Positions 48,355 to 60,300 of a stretch of 64,000 nucleotides of DNA are shown here, piece by piece; the first letter of the stretch is position 1, and each line of letters opens with the position of its first letter. This stretch comes from Epinephelus fuscoguttatus (taxonomy: Eukaryota; Chordata; Actinopteri; Perciformes; Serranidae): positions 33,375,856-33,439,855 of the forward strand of contig NC_064760.1 in assembly GCF_011397635.1 (NCBI RefSeq), written 5' to 3'. The notes under the pieces were generated by a model. It saw only the letters and a list, made by a program, of their open reading frames with translations, was not told the origin of the DNA and ran no database searches. The position numbers and the translations under genes were made by a program.

Positions 48355-50779
48355 ATGGCTTCGTCGTTTTGGAAAGGTGTTGTCGGCGTCGGACTGTTTG
48401 CCTTAGCTCATGCAGCTTTCTCAGCAGCACAGCGTAAGTTTCAGTACAGAGGAATAAAACATGTGTCTCGGTATATTTATATATTACCGGAGGGCTCCGG
48501 TGTCACCGGGCAGAGAGGTAAAACAGCGGGTTGGGCCTTTCGGTCCTGCAGCGGGCTAACTAGAAGCTAGCGCAGCTCAGCTGCGCTCACAGTCACTGAC
48601 AGGGGTGAAAGACTGAAATCTGCATCTGTAGTTATTTTGTAATCATATATTTTATCGTGACTTGTATATTAAATATAAGCTCTTGTTTATCAGTCGGTCT
48701 TAGCTGCTTGTCGCCACAATGTCGTGGTGTTCATGTGAATTGCAGCCTAACATATATTTCTCCCCACAGATCGATCATACCTGAGACTCACAGAGAAGGA
48801 AAACGAGACACTACCAATTGATGTGAGTGCCTTTCATCCTACTGCAGTCCATTTTAAACTCCGCCTGCCTTTCACATCTAACCCCCAACTATGTGTCAAA
48901 GCCATCTTTATCAGTATGTTTATTTTTATGTCCGCAGATTGTATTACAGACCTTGTTATCGTTCGTGATGACCTGTTATGGTATTGTCCACATCGCCGGG
49001 GAGTTCAAAGACATGGACGCCTCCTCAGAGCTCAAAAACAAGTACGTTGAGTTGCAGCACCTTTGTCCCTTGGTAATGTGGTTGTTAGTCTCCTCTGCCA
49101 CAGGGGAGACATGCTCACCACCTCACCTGCATTTATAGTAACTGCACTTGGAATCAATTCCCACAGACACACACTGAACCTCCCTGAGTTCATGTGTTGT
49201 TGTTTGTGGCCTATATGTTGTCAAGGCCAGAGGTATCTTTATATTGAACACCATTAAGAGTGTTTGTGAAGATCTTCAACCACAATCCCAATAGCAGACA
49301 CTAATATGTAATAATATAATATAATGGGGACACTGAAAAAACAGTCCAACACATGACAGTAAAACATTTAGGTATTTATAAAGTATGTGCATAATCTTTT
49401 CTCTAGGTAAAGACCAAATGGTTAAACAACAGATTTTCAGATTTCATCACCCTTTTCTGTCTGTCAAAATCATGTACATTTCCAGTTTGTTTTTTTAATG
49501 TGTCCCGTGCCAAATCGTTCAGAGGACGACCTACGGTAGATGTAAGGGAAAGGATTGCTGAGCTAACTATTTATCTGTGTAATAACTGCATCAATACATT
49601 ACGTGATGGTAGTTTAGGCACCTCAGTCTGCCTATCATGAGTCCAGGTGTAAAAAAAAAAATGAATGGAAATAAAAGAAAATTTCTGTCTTTCTTTTCAA
49701 GAAGTGTTTATCCTGCAAAATATCAGGAAATAGCGATAAATGTCAAACACAGTTTTCCAGAGTTTTAGGCAGCAAAGTAACAAAGAAAGGAAAGCAGACA
49801 TATTTTTTCCATTGTTAAAATTGTTATCCGATAAATTAGCTAAGCATTTCAGCACTGGGTCTTATGCAACATTGTGTTAATGTTTGGTCTAGAACAGTGC
49901 TTTATTATTTATATTTATCTATCGGAACTGCAACAATTAATCAGTTAATCAGTTTTAGTGAATCATTAAGAAAAGTCAAATATTCTCTGATTCCAGCTTC
50001 TTAAATGTGAATATTTTCTCATGTCTGTACTCATCTCTGACGGTAACTGAATATCTTTGGGTTGTTGACAAAACAAGACATATGAGGACGTTATCTTGGC
50101 CTTTAGTAATCACTCATTGTCATTTTTCACCATTTTCGGATGTTTTATGGGTCTGAACAACCAGTGGTGAAGTGATAGTCAATGAAGTGGGTGTACTACA
50201 AGGTAGATGGGTAGGTTATCGAGGGAGAAGTGGGTGTACACTCTATATATTCCAGTGGCTTCTTGGCTGATAGGTGGGTATACTGTAAATGGCCAGAAAA
50301 AGAGGTGGGTATACCCTGTATATCTGTTAATACCCTCCACTACACTGCAAACAACCAGTTAACTGAGATCCACAGATGAATCGACAATGAAAAAACTGCT
50401 CTGAATTAGACTTCTATAGAGAGGAGATAAAATGTATTACAGTGTGCAGAGATGTGATCTGCCATTGTATGAGGTGTCCCACATGACATATGCACCACAG
50501 TGCAGGCAGCTGCTGCAGTAGGAGTCCAATATGTGCATAACTTCCTGTTTGTCTCTTTGAAAGCAGAATAATATTTATACGGTGCCAGTTTTTTTCATAA
50601 TGTTATCCTTTTTTTCCCCCAGAACATTTGATACACTGAGGAACCACCCATCCTTTTACCTTTTCAATCACCGGGGTCGGGTGCTATTCCGCACGCCAGA
50701 GGAGGAGCCCTCCTCCGTACGCAACCAGCAAGCTCTTCCCAACCCCATACGGCTACGCAAGCTGGAGCATTTGCACTGA
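48355..50779 (+). CDS. mmgt1: ER membrane protein complex subunit 5 / membrane magnesium transporter 1
   Basis: Four exons (48355-48433, 48770-48822, 48938-49041, 50623-50779) join in frame into 130 residues, against 131 in human. The protein starts [20 protein letters not shown] and ends [19 protein letters not shown]. Two hydrophobic helices are evident at about 5-24 and 45-65 ([20 protein letters not shown]), separated by the [14 protein letters not shown] loop, with a cytosolic C-terminal tail. It is a core subunit of the EMC insertase, which inserts tail-anchored and multipass proteins in the ER; a role in magnesium uptake has also been described. It sits divergent from pfdn6 and convergent with ints6l, a neighbour also on human Xq26. 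Confidence 0.97.
50162..50347 (+). mobile_element. hAT-like MITE in mmgt1 intron 3
   Basis: The ends are CAGTGGTG and the reverse complement CAGTGTAGTG. The interior repeats GTGGGTATAC/GTGGGTGTAC. The flanking 8-bp words tgaacaac and caaacaac agree at 6 of 8 positions, consistent with a decayed hAT target duplication. Confidence 0.65.
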
Positions 50780-51500
50780 GACTGGCCTTTCCTGCCTGTA
50801 ACATTATCAACATGAGATAAGATTTGTTTTTGTTAGAGGAGGCAGAGTGAGCATACACCTTCCTCTACTTTAATTTGTATTTGTACATAAACTAATATGC
50901 TGTTCAAACTTGCATCTCTGTCCATAACAGTGGTCACCACCATACTCAACACTGACTGTGCCAACCCTTCGATTTTTCAAGCAGACTTGTTTGTATATAC
51001 AGTATGTGATTGCTTTGGAGTCTTAAGATACAGAGACATCTGCCCTTTGTGTCCCTTCTGAACTGAACTGGGATAATGCTGTCCTTTGTATATCCTTCAT
51101 ACGAGGGGCATTTAAACTCCTGTTTCATTTCTGTTCCATTTCGACCACACATCAGTCTTCAGAAATTGTCTGGGCAGAATTTTGTGAACTGAGATGAGTT
51201 TTGTTTGTATGAACTGAGGACCTTTTATTTACTTGATGATTTCCTGGAAGCATAAAGCCTCATCTGTACTTCCTGTATGTATTAAAGAGGCTTGCTTTAT
51301 GCCACAGGAAATCAAGTCGAGGTGAGATGTGAAAGCAGAAAACGTTAGGCAGCCGTTCCACTGATAATGTGAACACTAAGGCGAACTAGAAAGCAATGGT
51401 ACATTCATTTGGGTGGAGTTTGTTTTTCCTTCATTTTACATTTTGTTAAGATTCAGCAGATGTTTTTAATTTAATAAAAGGCATACTGATTTTACAAGGT
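50780..51500 (+). other. mmgt1: Predicted mmgt1 3'UTR
   Basis: A poly(A) signal AATAAA at 51473-51478 gives a 3'UTR of about 0.7 kb; ATTAAA near 51281 could give a shorter form. Confidence 0.5.
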
Positions 51501-52740
51501 GTCAGAATCCATTCTTTTGTCTTTTATCCCATATTCAGGCTAGACAAGAAGGCTCAAATCTCTCTACTTCAATCTGTAGGGGATGTTTAAAGACTAACAA
51601 CCAGAAGGACTCTGTTTGCTACCCTGCTTAATCGGTGTGGAAAAAAATTGGTAACAAGTGCTGATGGTGTCACAGATTAACTTCCTCTGTCGATAGGAGG
51701 GGAAGTTCTTTAAGTAGTAATGACAGTGCAGAAATGTGCCTGTGACCTTGTTGGCTGCTGCATCACAGAAAATTTCCACCTAATCAGTTGTTCATGTCGC
51801 CTCTGGGTGGCAGTAGAAGAGCTTTTAGTCTTAAGTTGTCAAGGAGGCTGCACCAAATCAAGAAATTACTACTGTTGCAGCACCAAGTGTGTTATGTCTA
51901 CTTCTCATGTTTGAGATGAGATTAGCTCCAAATAAAATTATTTAGGCTGTTTCTGTTGGGATTTATTGACTCATCTGATGTAATACATGCAAGATCACAA
52001 CTGAAGATTTGCTTTCATTTAAGGGAATTTTTTTAGTGTGTTCTGTATTTGATGCAGAATACTGTGGAAAACCAGGGTTGGAAATTAGCACCACTCACCA
52101 GCCAAATACTGGTGAACTATGCAAGTGGCTGCTAGTTTTGCTTTGCTCACCTGCCAAAAAAAAAAACAAAAAAAAAAAAACAATGGTAATGTATTGAGGG
52201 GCTGGTAGATTTTGGAAACAGTGACAGTTGGACAAAAATTTCATTTCCATCCCTGTGGAAAACCCCTTTTTTTTTTTCTTTTTGTTGCTTAAAATATGCC
52301 CGAACCAGGGTGCCAGCTCCCCTCTCTGGGTCTCAAGATGATTTAAAAAAAAAAAACATTTCTACTACACAAAATGTTTATTACACTTAAATCTTTACCT
52401 TTTCCCCCCTCTCAGTTACTGAATGATCTATTCAGAAAATATTCAGATGAAAGGACAACAGCCATTCTTTAGTTGGACTGGTCACCACCAGTGAGGACGG
52501 GTCCCATGGAGACACTGCTTTGCTCAGAAAAGGTTGGAGACAGCTGGAGTTAAAGGGGAACACCACCCAAATTAAGAAATGCAATATGGTACAAGCTGTA
52601 CCAGACATTTGCATCTCTGAAACAGGCACTTTTCATAATGCAAAAATATAAAATTGTTTTGGCATTGCGGGATAATAATCATCACTGAAAGGTAGAAAGA
52701 CACACACTGACACACAGCAGGAGATACCATTCTAACTGTG
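51501..52740. other. Region between convergent mmgt1 and ints6l 3' ends
   Basis: No coding sequence recognised. It contains the hAT-like MITE at 52073-52255 and A/T-rich tracts. Confidence 0.45.
52073..52255. mobile_element. hAT-type MITE with perfect 8-bp target duplication
   Basis: The ends are CAGGGTTGGAAAT and ATTTCCATCCCTG (12 of 13 complementary positions). The element is 183 bp with an internal A-rich tract (52156-52182). It is flanked on both sides by the identical word TGGAAAAC (52065-52072 and 52256-52263), the 8-bp duplication expected for hAT transposition. It carries no coding capacity. Confidence 0.9.
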
Positions 52741-52741
52741 G

Positions 52742-54361
52742 TTTATTTTTTGTTTTGTATAAAAAAGGAGTAGGTTCATAAAACTTTCCGTTTCATATAT
52801 GTATTTAACCTGTTTTACAAAATTGGCTTTAAACATTTTGTTCAAAATATTTCTTATACTCTGAAATAAACAAATTCACAAAAATAATCTATATTCCTTA
52901 TGAACATTAAAAAGTAGTGTACATCATCATAGAAACAAGGGAAACAAAAGGAGGAGCGCTAACATGGGTTTATGGAAAAAAGCAGCAGAGGGCAGATAAC
53001 CAGCTGTTAAAATCCACAACAGGTGACTGTCGACCGAGCCCAGACAGATGCAGAAAGTCCTCCCAATAAAGTTGTGATTCTGGGAATCAATGGCGTGTTT
53101 GTGGGGGGAGATTTATTGGACTGTGTGTGTTTGCGATGTGTGTGTGTGTGTTGCAGCATCAGAGGAGTAAACTCTAAATGGATCCCAGCAGCTGCATTCA
53201 CTGAACTTATGTTGTATTGCTGTCATGGCAGGTAGGAGGATAATAACGCTCGATTGATAAACCAGAGAACACAACTGTCTCGTTGTTTATCATGGACATG
53301 ATGAGTCCACATCCATCTCAAAACACTGATACGTCTATATACTGTCCTTTTCCTTCAGCTTTAAAAAGCACTGGTGTGTGATTTGTTTTCAAGAGCACAT
53401 TAATTCAAACTGTCAAAATAGTAACAAAATGGACCCAATTTTAAAAGTCAATTAGGTTAAGGCTAACCTTATTTGGACTGCTTTTGGCTGAAAAATGCCA
53501 ATTAGGGTTGGACGATATGACAAAATATAGCATCAGGTATTTTAGTGACTATATTCACAAAAAAATTCCATCTGGGTTTTTTTTTCTCAATTAAACCTCC
53601 AGAAAAGTGATGATATGTCAGAATATACAGTGCGGTGCAACTGCAACATTAAACTACATCTGTGCTCATAGATTTTGTCCATATCGTCCACACCTAATGC
53701 AAATGCATATCAGTATTAGCTGATATGGTGAGTAAAATATTAGAAAACAGTATCAGTTTGGTTATAAAACAAATAAAAACATCAGTGCATCCTTTCTGCA
53801 GAACATGAGGTGGACCTGGGTGGTAGACGTAAATTTACGTGGATGCACAACATATTATTACTCGTAGAAAAAACATGGTTCAGTCTTACAAACACTTTTC
53901 AGACCAGCTGAAGAAAGGTCTGTCAAAGAATAACAACAACAGGAATGTACCTGTCCATCCCTTGCTTTGCCACTGAGGCTCTGATGGCGTTTTGAGTGTG
54001 TCTGTCTGACGGAGTGCGTATGTGTGTCTGCTGAACAATGTGCGAACACAGACAAAAGCCATATGGATGTTTAAGGCATCTGTCAATATGAAGAGGATTA
54101 TATTTTAAACCTCGTTCCTCGTCCTCAGTGGATCTGTCCTTCAGTTAAACCCCTTACTCTTTGCCTCTAACAGGATGTGATGTAACAGCACAGGAACAAT
54201 GGGAGCATCAGCTATCAGTGCATTTGTCCTTCACCCCCCCCTACAGTTCGTCAATTTGTCTCTTTGAGGCTAACCAACAAGCACGTCTCTTTGATGGTGG
54301 TGAAACTGTTGACAAAACAGGAGCTTTATTCCCTTTTCTAGTAACAGATGTGGCTTCATCA
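52742..54361 (-). other. ints6l: Predicted ints6l 3'UTR region
   Basis: Two minus-strand AATAAA signals are candidates: one at 54330-54325, just after the stop, and one at 52747-52742, which would give a 1.6-kb 3'UTR. A GT-rich tract lies at 53123-53152. The MITE at 53503-53696 would be inside the long form. Confidence 0.4.
53503..53696. mobile_element. hAT-type MITE
   Basis: The ends TAGGGTTGGACGATAT and ATATCGTCCACACCTA are inverted repeats with few mismatches. The flanking words atgccaat and atgcaaat match at 7 of 8 positions, fitting an hAT target duplication. The 194-bp element has no coding capacity. Confidence 0.85.
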
Positions 54362-57300
54362 CTAACTGCCGTGATCATTGGAGAGCTGTGAGGTTGTCGC
54401 TTCCCTCGCCTCCAACTCAGCGAGGGAAGCCTCCAGCTGCTGGATCAGTACCCGCTTCTTGAACCTGCCAGGCGAGGTAAAGGGAAGTTAGAAGGATGAG
54501 CGGACATAAAGGAAGCAAGCTTACAGAAAACAAGCAGAGGGGATTCATGTAAGTAAACCTGCTTTAATATAATGTCAGTGCAGTGACACAGGTCTTAAGA
54601 CTGAACAGGCATGTTCTGTGTCAGAGACAGGGTTATTGTGAGGCTTTAATCCCTTCACTTAAAGGAATATGTCACCCACAATATGATCACTTGTATATCA
54701 GTTACTCACCCTGTTACATTTACAAGATTTAAGAAAATCTTGTTTATCTCGCATGCCTTCACGGTGAGCGAAGAATCCAGAGAAAATTCATGATGAATTC
54801 AAGTAAGAGGAGGCTGTGTTTAACATCAGCAAAACTATATCAAACAAACACATTAACACACATACGAGTACCACGCCTTGGCAAGTGCAGAGTTTAAACA
54901 CTACTCGTCCATGTGTGAGACTGTTAATGCTGAAGTGTTTTAAATAGAAAGGTTCTGCATTTGTTTGGGAAGAACTGAACATACGACCGGATCAGTGAGA
55001 CCTGGATTATACTGCAAGAGTTGTGTGAGAGTTTCTACACTAATGTTCTGATATAGTTTTGCTGTTGTTAACACAACACAGCCACATTTTACTCCGATTC
55101 ATTGAGAATTTTTTCCCTTGTCGTCTGCCCGGTGAGCATGAGCTAACACAGCAGCAGCTTATATAATGATATTTGATGCGGAGCTCACACTCCTGTAGCA
55201 GCAACAACTACAGCCCATACAGTCTGTGTGGTGTGGTGAGGTCGAGTGTGGTGTATAAATAGAGTTGGCAGTTCGGTATAACGAGATGTCACCAAAATGT
55301 TTTAAAGTATGGCTACACTACACTACACTACACACCACTTCATTCATGTTATGGGTATTGAATAAAGTACTTTTTTAGTATTGGTATCACTACATGGGTG
55401 CCGTTATTGGTGCTGGTATCATAATTTTTTAAATGTTACCCAGCCCTACTGTGGAGGCATGCGAGAAAATCATTTTGAGGGTGAAGTACTCCTTCAACAC
55501 TGTATGTAAAAACATTAAAATGAGTCACTGTTTCTTACCTGACGGCCTCTCTGATGGCATGTTGGATGAAGTACCTTTGCACATTAACTGATCCCTTCAC
55601 CTGCTGCAGTAGACTAAGTATTGCCTCATAGTCTGACAAAGAACACACACACAGCAATGAAGAGACATTCAAATGTTTACAATATGACACCAGCTTTATC
55701 TGATTAGAAAAACAATGAGCGTAATGTGATATGCTGCACTGGCTCATACTCACTTCGCCCAGGCTTGCGGACCTCCTTGATGACCTGACTTCTCAACTCT
55801 GCTTGGCTGCCATCTAGTGGGGCTATGAATATGGTCTCAAGCACTGCAGGGTCAGACTCAGTGTCCTCTAGCTGGCTCTGTGGACTCAGTCGGTCACAGT
55901 TGTGTTTGTCCTCCAGCTGCTGCTCATCTAGACGATCTTCCACAAGTCTCTCCTCCGTCATGTCGATGTCCTCTCCCCGATCTGTTGCTCCCAGTCCAGC
56001 CTTCTCCTCTAGGCTCAGTGTAGACGGGTTCTCTGCTACAGTGTCCATCTCCGCTGTCCAGATCTCCCCTGACTCAGGCTCAAGAACCCCGTCTCCGTTA
56101 CTCTCAGTGACCACCGCGTTGTTGCCATCCACTCCTGTGGGTGCAACAAATAACAATTTAAAACTACTAAACAGCGCCAATTGTGCAACATTTTACAATC
56201 AATTCCTCATAGATACACACACAATATATGTTTCATGTTCTATAGGCATCTGAATCTTACCTTTGTGTTGTGGGATGGGTTTGAGGAGGTTCTGCTGCCC
56301 CTGAATCCCTCCAAGACTCTTTCCCGCCACCACATGGTTGGTGCTCGCTGGTGGAGTCTGTGGCCGCCGCAGTAACGGGGACATGCTCCGCCTTCTCTTC
56401 ATAGTAGTACTCGAATTGGAATCGCCAGAGTTTCCTCGTTTCTTATTTTGAGGCCCTGCTACAAACTCATCTGCCTCATCGATCATCATCCCCTGAGATA
56501 AACATACAGCAAAACAAATCATTAAAGAATGGAGGGACTAAATATTGAATGAAGACATCTCTTAAAAGCCACATTGTGAACAGATAAAGTGCATTGACCA
56601 GTATTATGTGTTAATGTATATTTACCTTCTTATCCTGCTTGAAAGGATTTCCAAACGTGTGCAAGCGTTTGGGTTGGTCAGGGTCAATTTCTCTCAAAGG
56701 AGACGGCATCATTTTGAGGTACTCCTGATAGTTTCCCATCTGGGCCACCGGGATGCTGTGCAGATAGTCTAACAACCACAGGAAAGATTATTAGTATTAA
56801 ATAAATACTTTAATAATAACAAAGGAATTCCATAGATGTTTTATACTGGTTTTGGGAGGATATTTGGTGATTTAGGTTCATATCATTGAAGTTCCTGCAC
56901 ACTGGTCCTTGCCAATGTGTAGGATTAAGTATCTATTAGTGAGGTTGCAGATGAGCATACCCCTTTCCTCACCACTCTCTTTCCAAGTGTGTAGAGAATC
57001 TATGATGGCCTTTGGGTAACATAAAAATGCAAAGGGCCTTATCTAGAGCCAGTGGGGGTTTTTTGTCCGTTCTGGGCTCCTGTAGAAACATGGTGGGCTC
57101 CATGGACGAGGACCCACTCCTCATTCTAAGCTTACAAAAACACAACAATTCTTAGTTTCAGGTGATTGTACGCAAACGAAAACACAGTTATGAGTATTGT
57201 ATTCCATTTCTGCCAATATATCAACCTAAATTCTACACACTGGACCTTTCAATGGGCAGTGCAACCTTTGGAAAAAAAACATTAAAGGCAGCTCCATCAT

Positions 57301-60300
57301 TTTTATTTTTGTTTTTTTTCTATCGTTCTGTAGCTTCCCATCAGTGTTCCTTATGTCCTCAAATCCAAACGTTTAAATTTTGGTCAGCGTATGTATGTCT
57401 TGCATCAAAATGCCATTTTCCCAAGCCCTTCCAAAAACGTTTTCCCACGTGACCTGACATAAGTTTCTGCATCATGTTGTTGCTACATATAAAGCCATGT
57501 ACTTCTGTGGATGCCACACGAGTTGGCTCCGGAAGCCACAGAATAACACAAACAAACCAACCAATCGAGGCAGCAGTAGACCAGCAACTCCTGTGTGCTG
57601 CAAGATAAGGTTAATGTTTCTTTCAATGGAGTTTGGTGGCTTTGAAGAGAGTATAGATAACTGATTTAGTTCCCCATTGGTAAGGGCTCTCTGATGGTAA
57701 GATAGAGCAGCAAACATATTCTAAATCTCGTGTACACTGATGCTGATTTTGATTGAGGATTTTTTTAGGTGAGTCTGTTTTTGCAGGTGGCTGGACTCCT
57801 TTTGCTGCCGCCCCTGTCGACAGTCACCAGACTCCTTTGACAGAAACAGTAATATTACCTCGCTGAACAAGGGAGTTGCCGGTCTACTGCGGCCTCCATC
57901 GGTTAATTTGTGTTATTGTGTGACTCTCAGATCCACACTAAGGTGGCCTCCACAGCAGCACACTGCATAGCATCTATGCCCAAATACTCCTGTCTGCCTC
58001 TCCAAACAGGAAATGTGCCAACCGCCATCTACTGTGGCTAATACACTGACTGTGGTTCTATTAACATGTCTATACAGTACAAATGCAGTATTATATTATG
58101 TTGAATCTCAGCGTGTCTTCACCTGGCTAAATAAAGATTTAACAATTTCATCGGGATAGAGGGCAGGACAAAATGATTCAATTAAAACTTTCAACATTTC
58201 ATTTTTTTTAGATTTCCCTCTAACAGTGGGATTTTATACCTTCATCTTGCCCTCGAATGTGTTTTTGTGAAGTCCGCAGCAAATTGGAGCGCATCCGGGT
58301 GAGCTGATCCAGGAGGTTGCGTCTTGGGATGTCGTATGCGTTTCGATAAGCTTGAGGCTTCACATCCTGCAAACACATCAGCATCTCCAGTCAGAGAAAA
58401 CCCACCAAACGCTGCACTTGTCCAGTTTTTTCCCCTGTAACTTCTCGCCCACACAAAGTTTTTTATGCTTCTCAGAAATCTACCTTGTTGAGCAGGGCGA
58501 TCTGGAAGCCAGCAAACTCTTTGAAGTTGACTTCCCCCAGGCGAAGGGGCCCCTCCCCGGTGATTCCCTGTAGCAACTGCTTGAAGTCCCGCCGGTGGGC
58601 CAGGGAGAGGGAGCTGGAGTGGTTCTTCACCTTTATGCCAGTTTCTTGGGGAGCCTTCTTCCCCACCGACACGATTAGACGATCTGATTCCATCTTTGCC
58701 TTTATACCAACAGAACAGGAAACAAGGAACACTTTATTTAACAACTTCATGGTCAGACTTTCAGTCGGAAATTAGATTTTGGTTTCCTCATGTTTGAGTA
58801 ACAATATCTAAGATAAATTGCCTCGAAACCTTTCATTTCATGAACATTCCTCACAGTACCAGTGCTGATTATCTATTGAGCAAACACAGAGCAGACATGA
58901 TTTTTGTTTCAGTCTAAATTTAAGGTTCATCTTATAATTTGACTTGTTGAGTTTAAGATGAGAATACAATATAATACACAAATACAGTAGTTTAACAACT
59001 ATATTCCAAATTACCAGTGTCAGACGTACCTTTGACGGCATTAGAAATATTCAATAATTTTCATTTAGTTATCACCTTAATCAATTCGGAGTTTCCATCT
59101 CATGTTTTGATTGCTGGAAGAAGACACACATCTATTTTTTTGCTCTGAAACTAACTGGCACTCTGTCTCATGCTCAAAGACACTTTAAAGGTATAGTGTA
59201 TAAGATTAAGTGGCATCTAGCAGCCAAGGTTTTAGATTGCAACCAACTGAAACTTCTCCCGTGTGCCAAGCGTGTAGGGGAAATACAGTGGCCAACATAA
59301 ATACATGAATGGCCTGATCTAGAACCAGTGTTTGGTTTGTCTGCTCTGGGCTACTGTAGAAACATGGCAGTGCAACATGGTGAATTCCGTGGAAGAGGAC
59401 CCGCACCGTATATAGACAAATTCAGATCATTATAAGGCAATAATTACACAACAAATCTTATTTTCAGATGATTCTAAACTAAGGAAACCTCACCTTCTTC
59501 TTATATTATATTCAATTTCTGCCAGTATATCCTCCTAGATCTTACACACTGGACCTTCAACTACTGATGCAGTGTCTCAGCACCAGGCCATCATGTCTAC
59601 TACACCTATCACGTTGCTTGGAAATGATGTTAAGGGAACCTGTGTGCAGTGAGTCTTTACCTGCTGGCTGAGCTTCTTCAGGTAAGAGATAACACTGTAA
59701 CTGAGGCCACAGTCCATTGTGTCCGCAATAAGATTAGGTGCACCCATCATCCTCAATGCCTTTTTCAAGGGCTGCCAGGCGAAAGTAAGAAGAAATTGTG
59801 GATGTTAGTTACATGCAGAACAAATACACAGCCATGTCTTAAACTTTTACGACAGGCAGCATAAGTGACACAGCGTTAGTTTACCAAGAGGTAGTATGGA
59901 GGCATTGTCTTCAGGTACATCTCGAAAGCCTGTCGCCACTTGAGGTTTGGTTTTAGTTTGTGCACTTTAAACAAATCATCTGTAAGGAGACAAAGAAAGG
60001 AGGAGAATAACATTTTAGCATTCTGGATCAGTGACCGCCCAGCTATCAACCTTCACCTCCTGCTGCTGAGGGCCGACTGTTATACACACCAGTACTCAGG
60101 ACTACATACTAATTATCCTTTGAAATACCCCACACAACCCAAAATATTTTTTTGAATAGCGTTATTAGATATTAACTGTTAAGAAGTTGCTCTGTCATGA
60201 GCATGCTATTTGTGATTATGATTATAGCTGAAGATGTTTGTGGGTAATAAGATTGCAGATGATGAAGTGACCCAAAAAAGGACAGCTTTTTAAATTTACT

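Noticed and set aside
55825-56253. Plus-strand 142-codon frame
   Set aside because: Antisense shadow of the Ser/Asp/Glu-rich ints6l exon.
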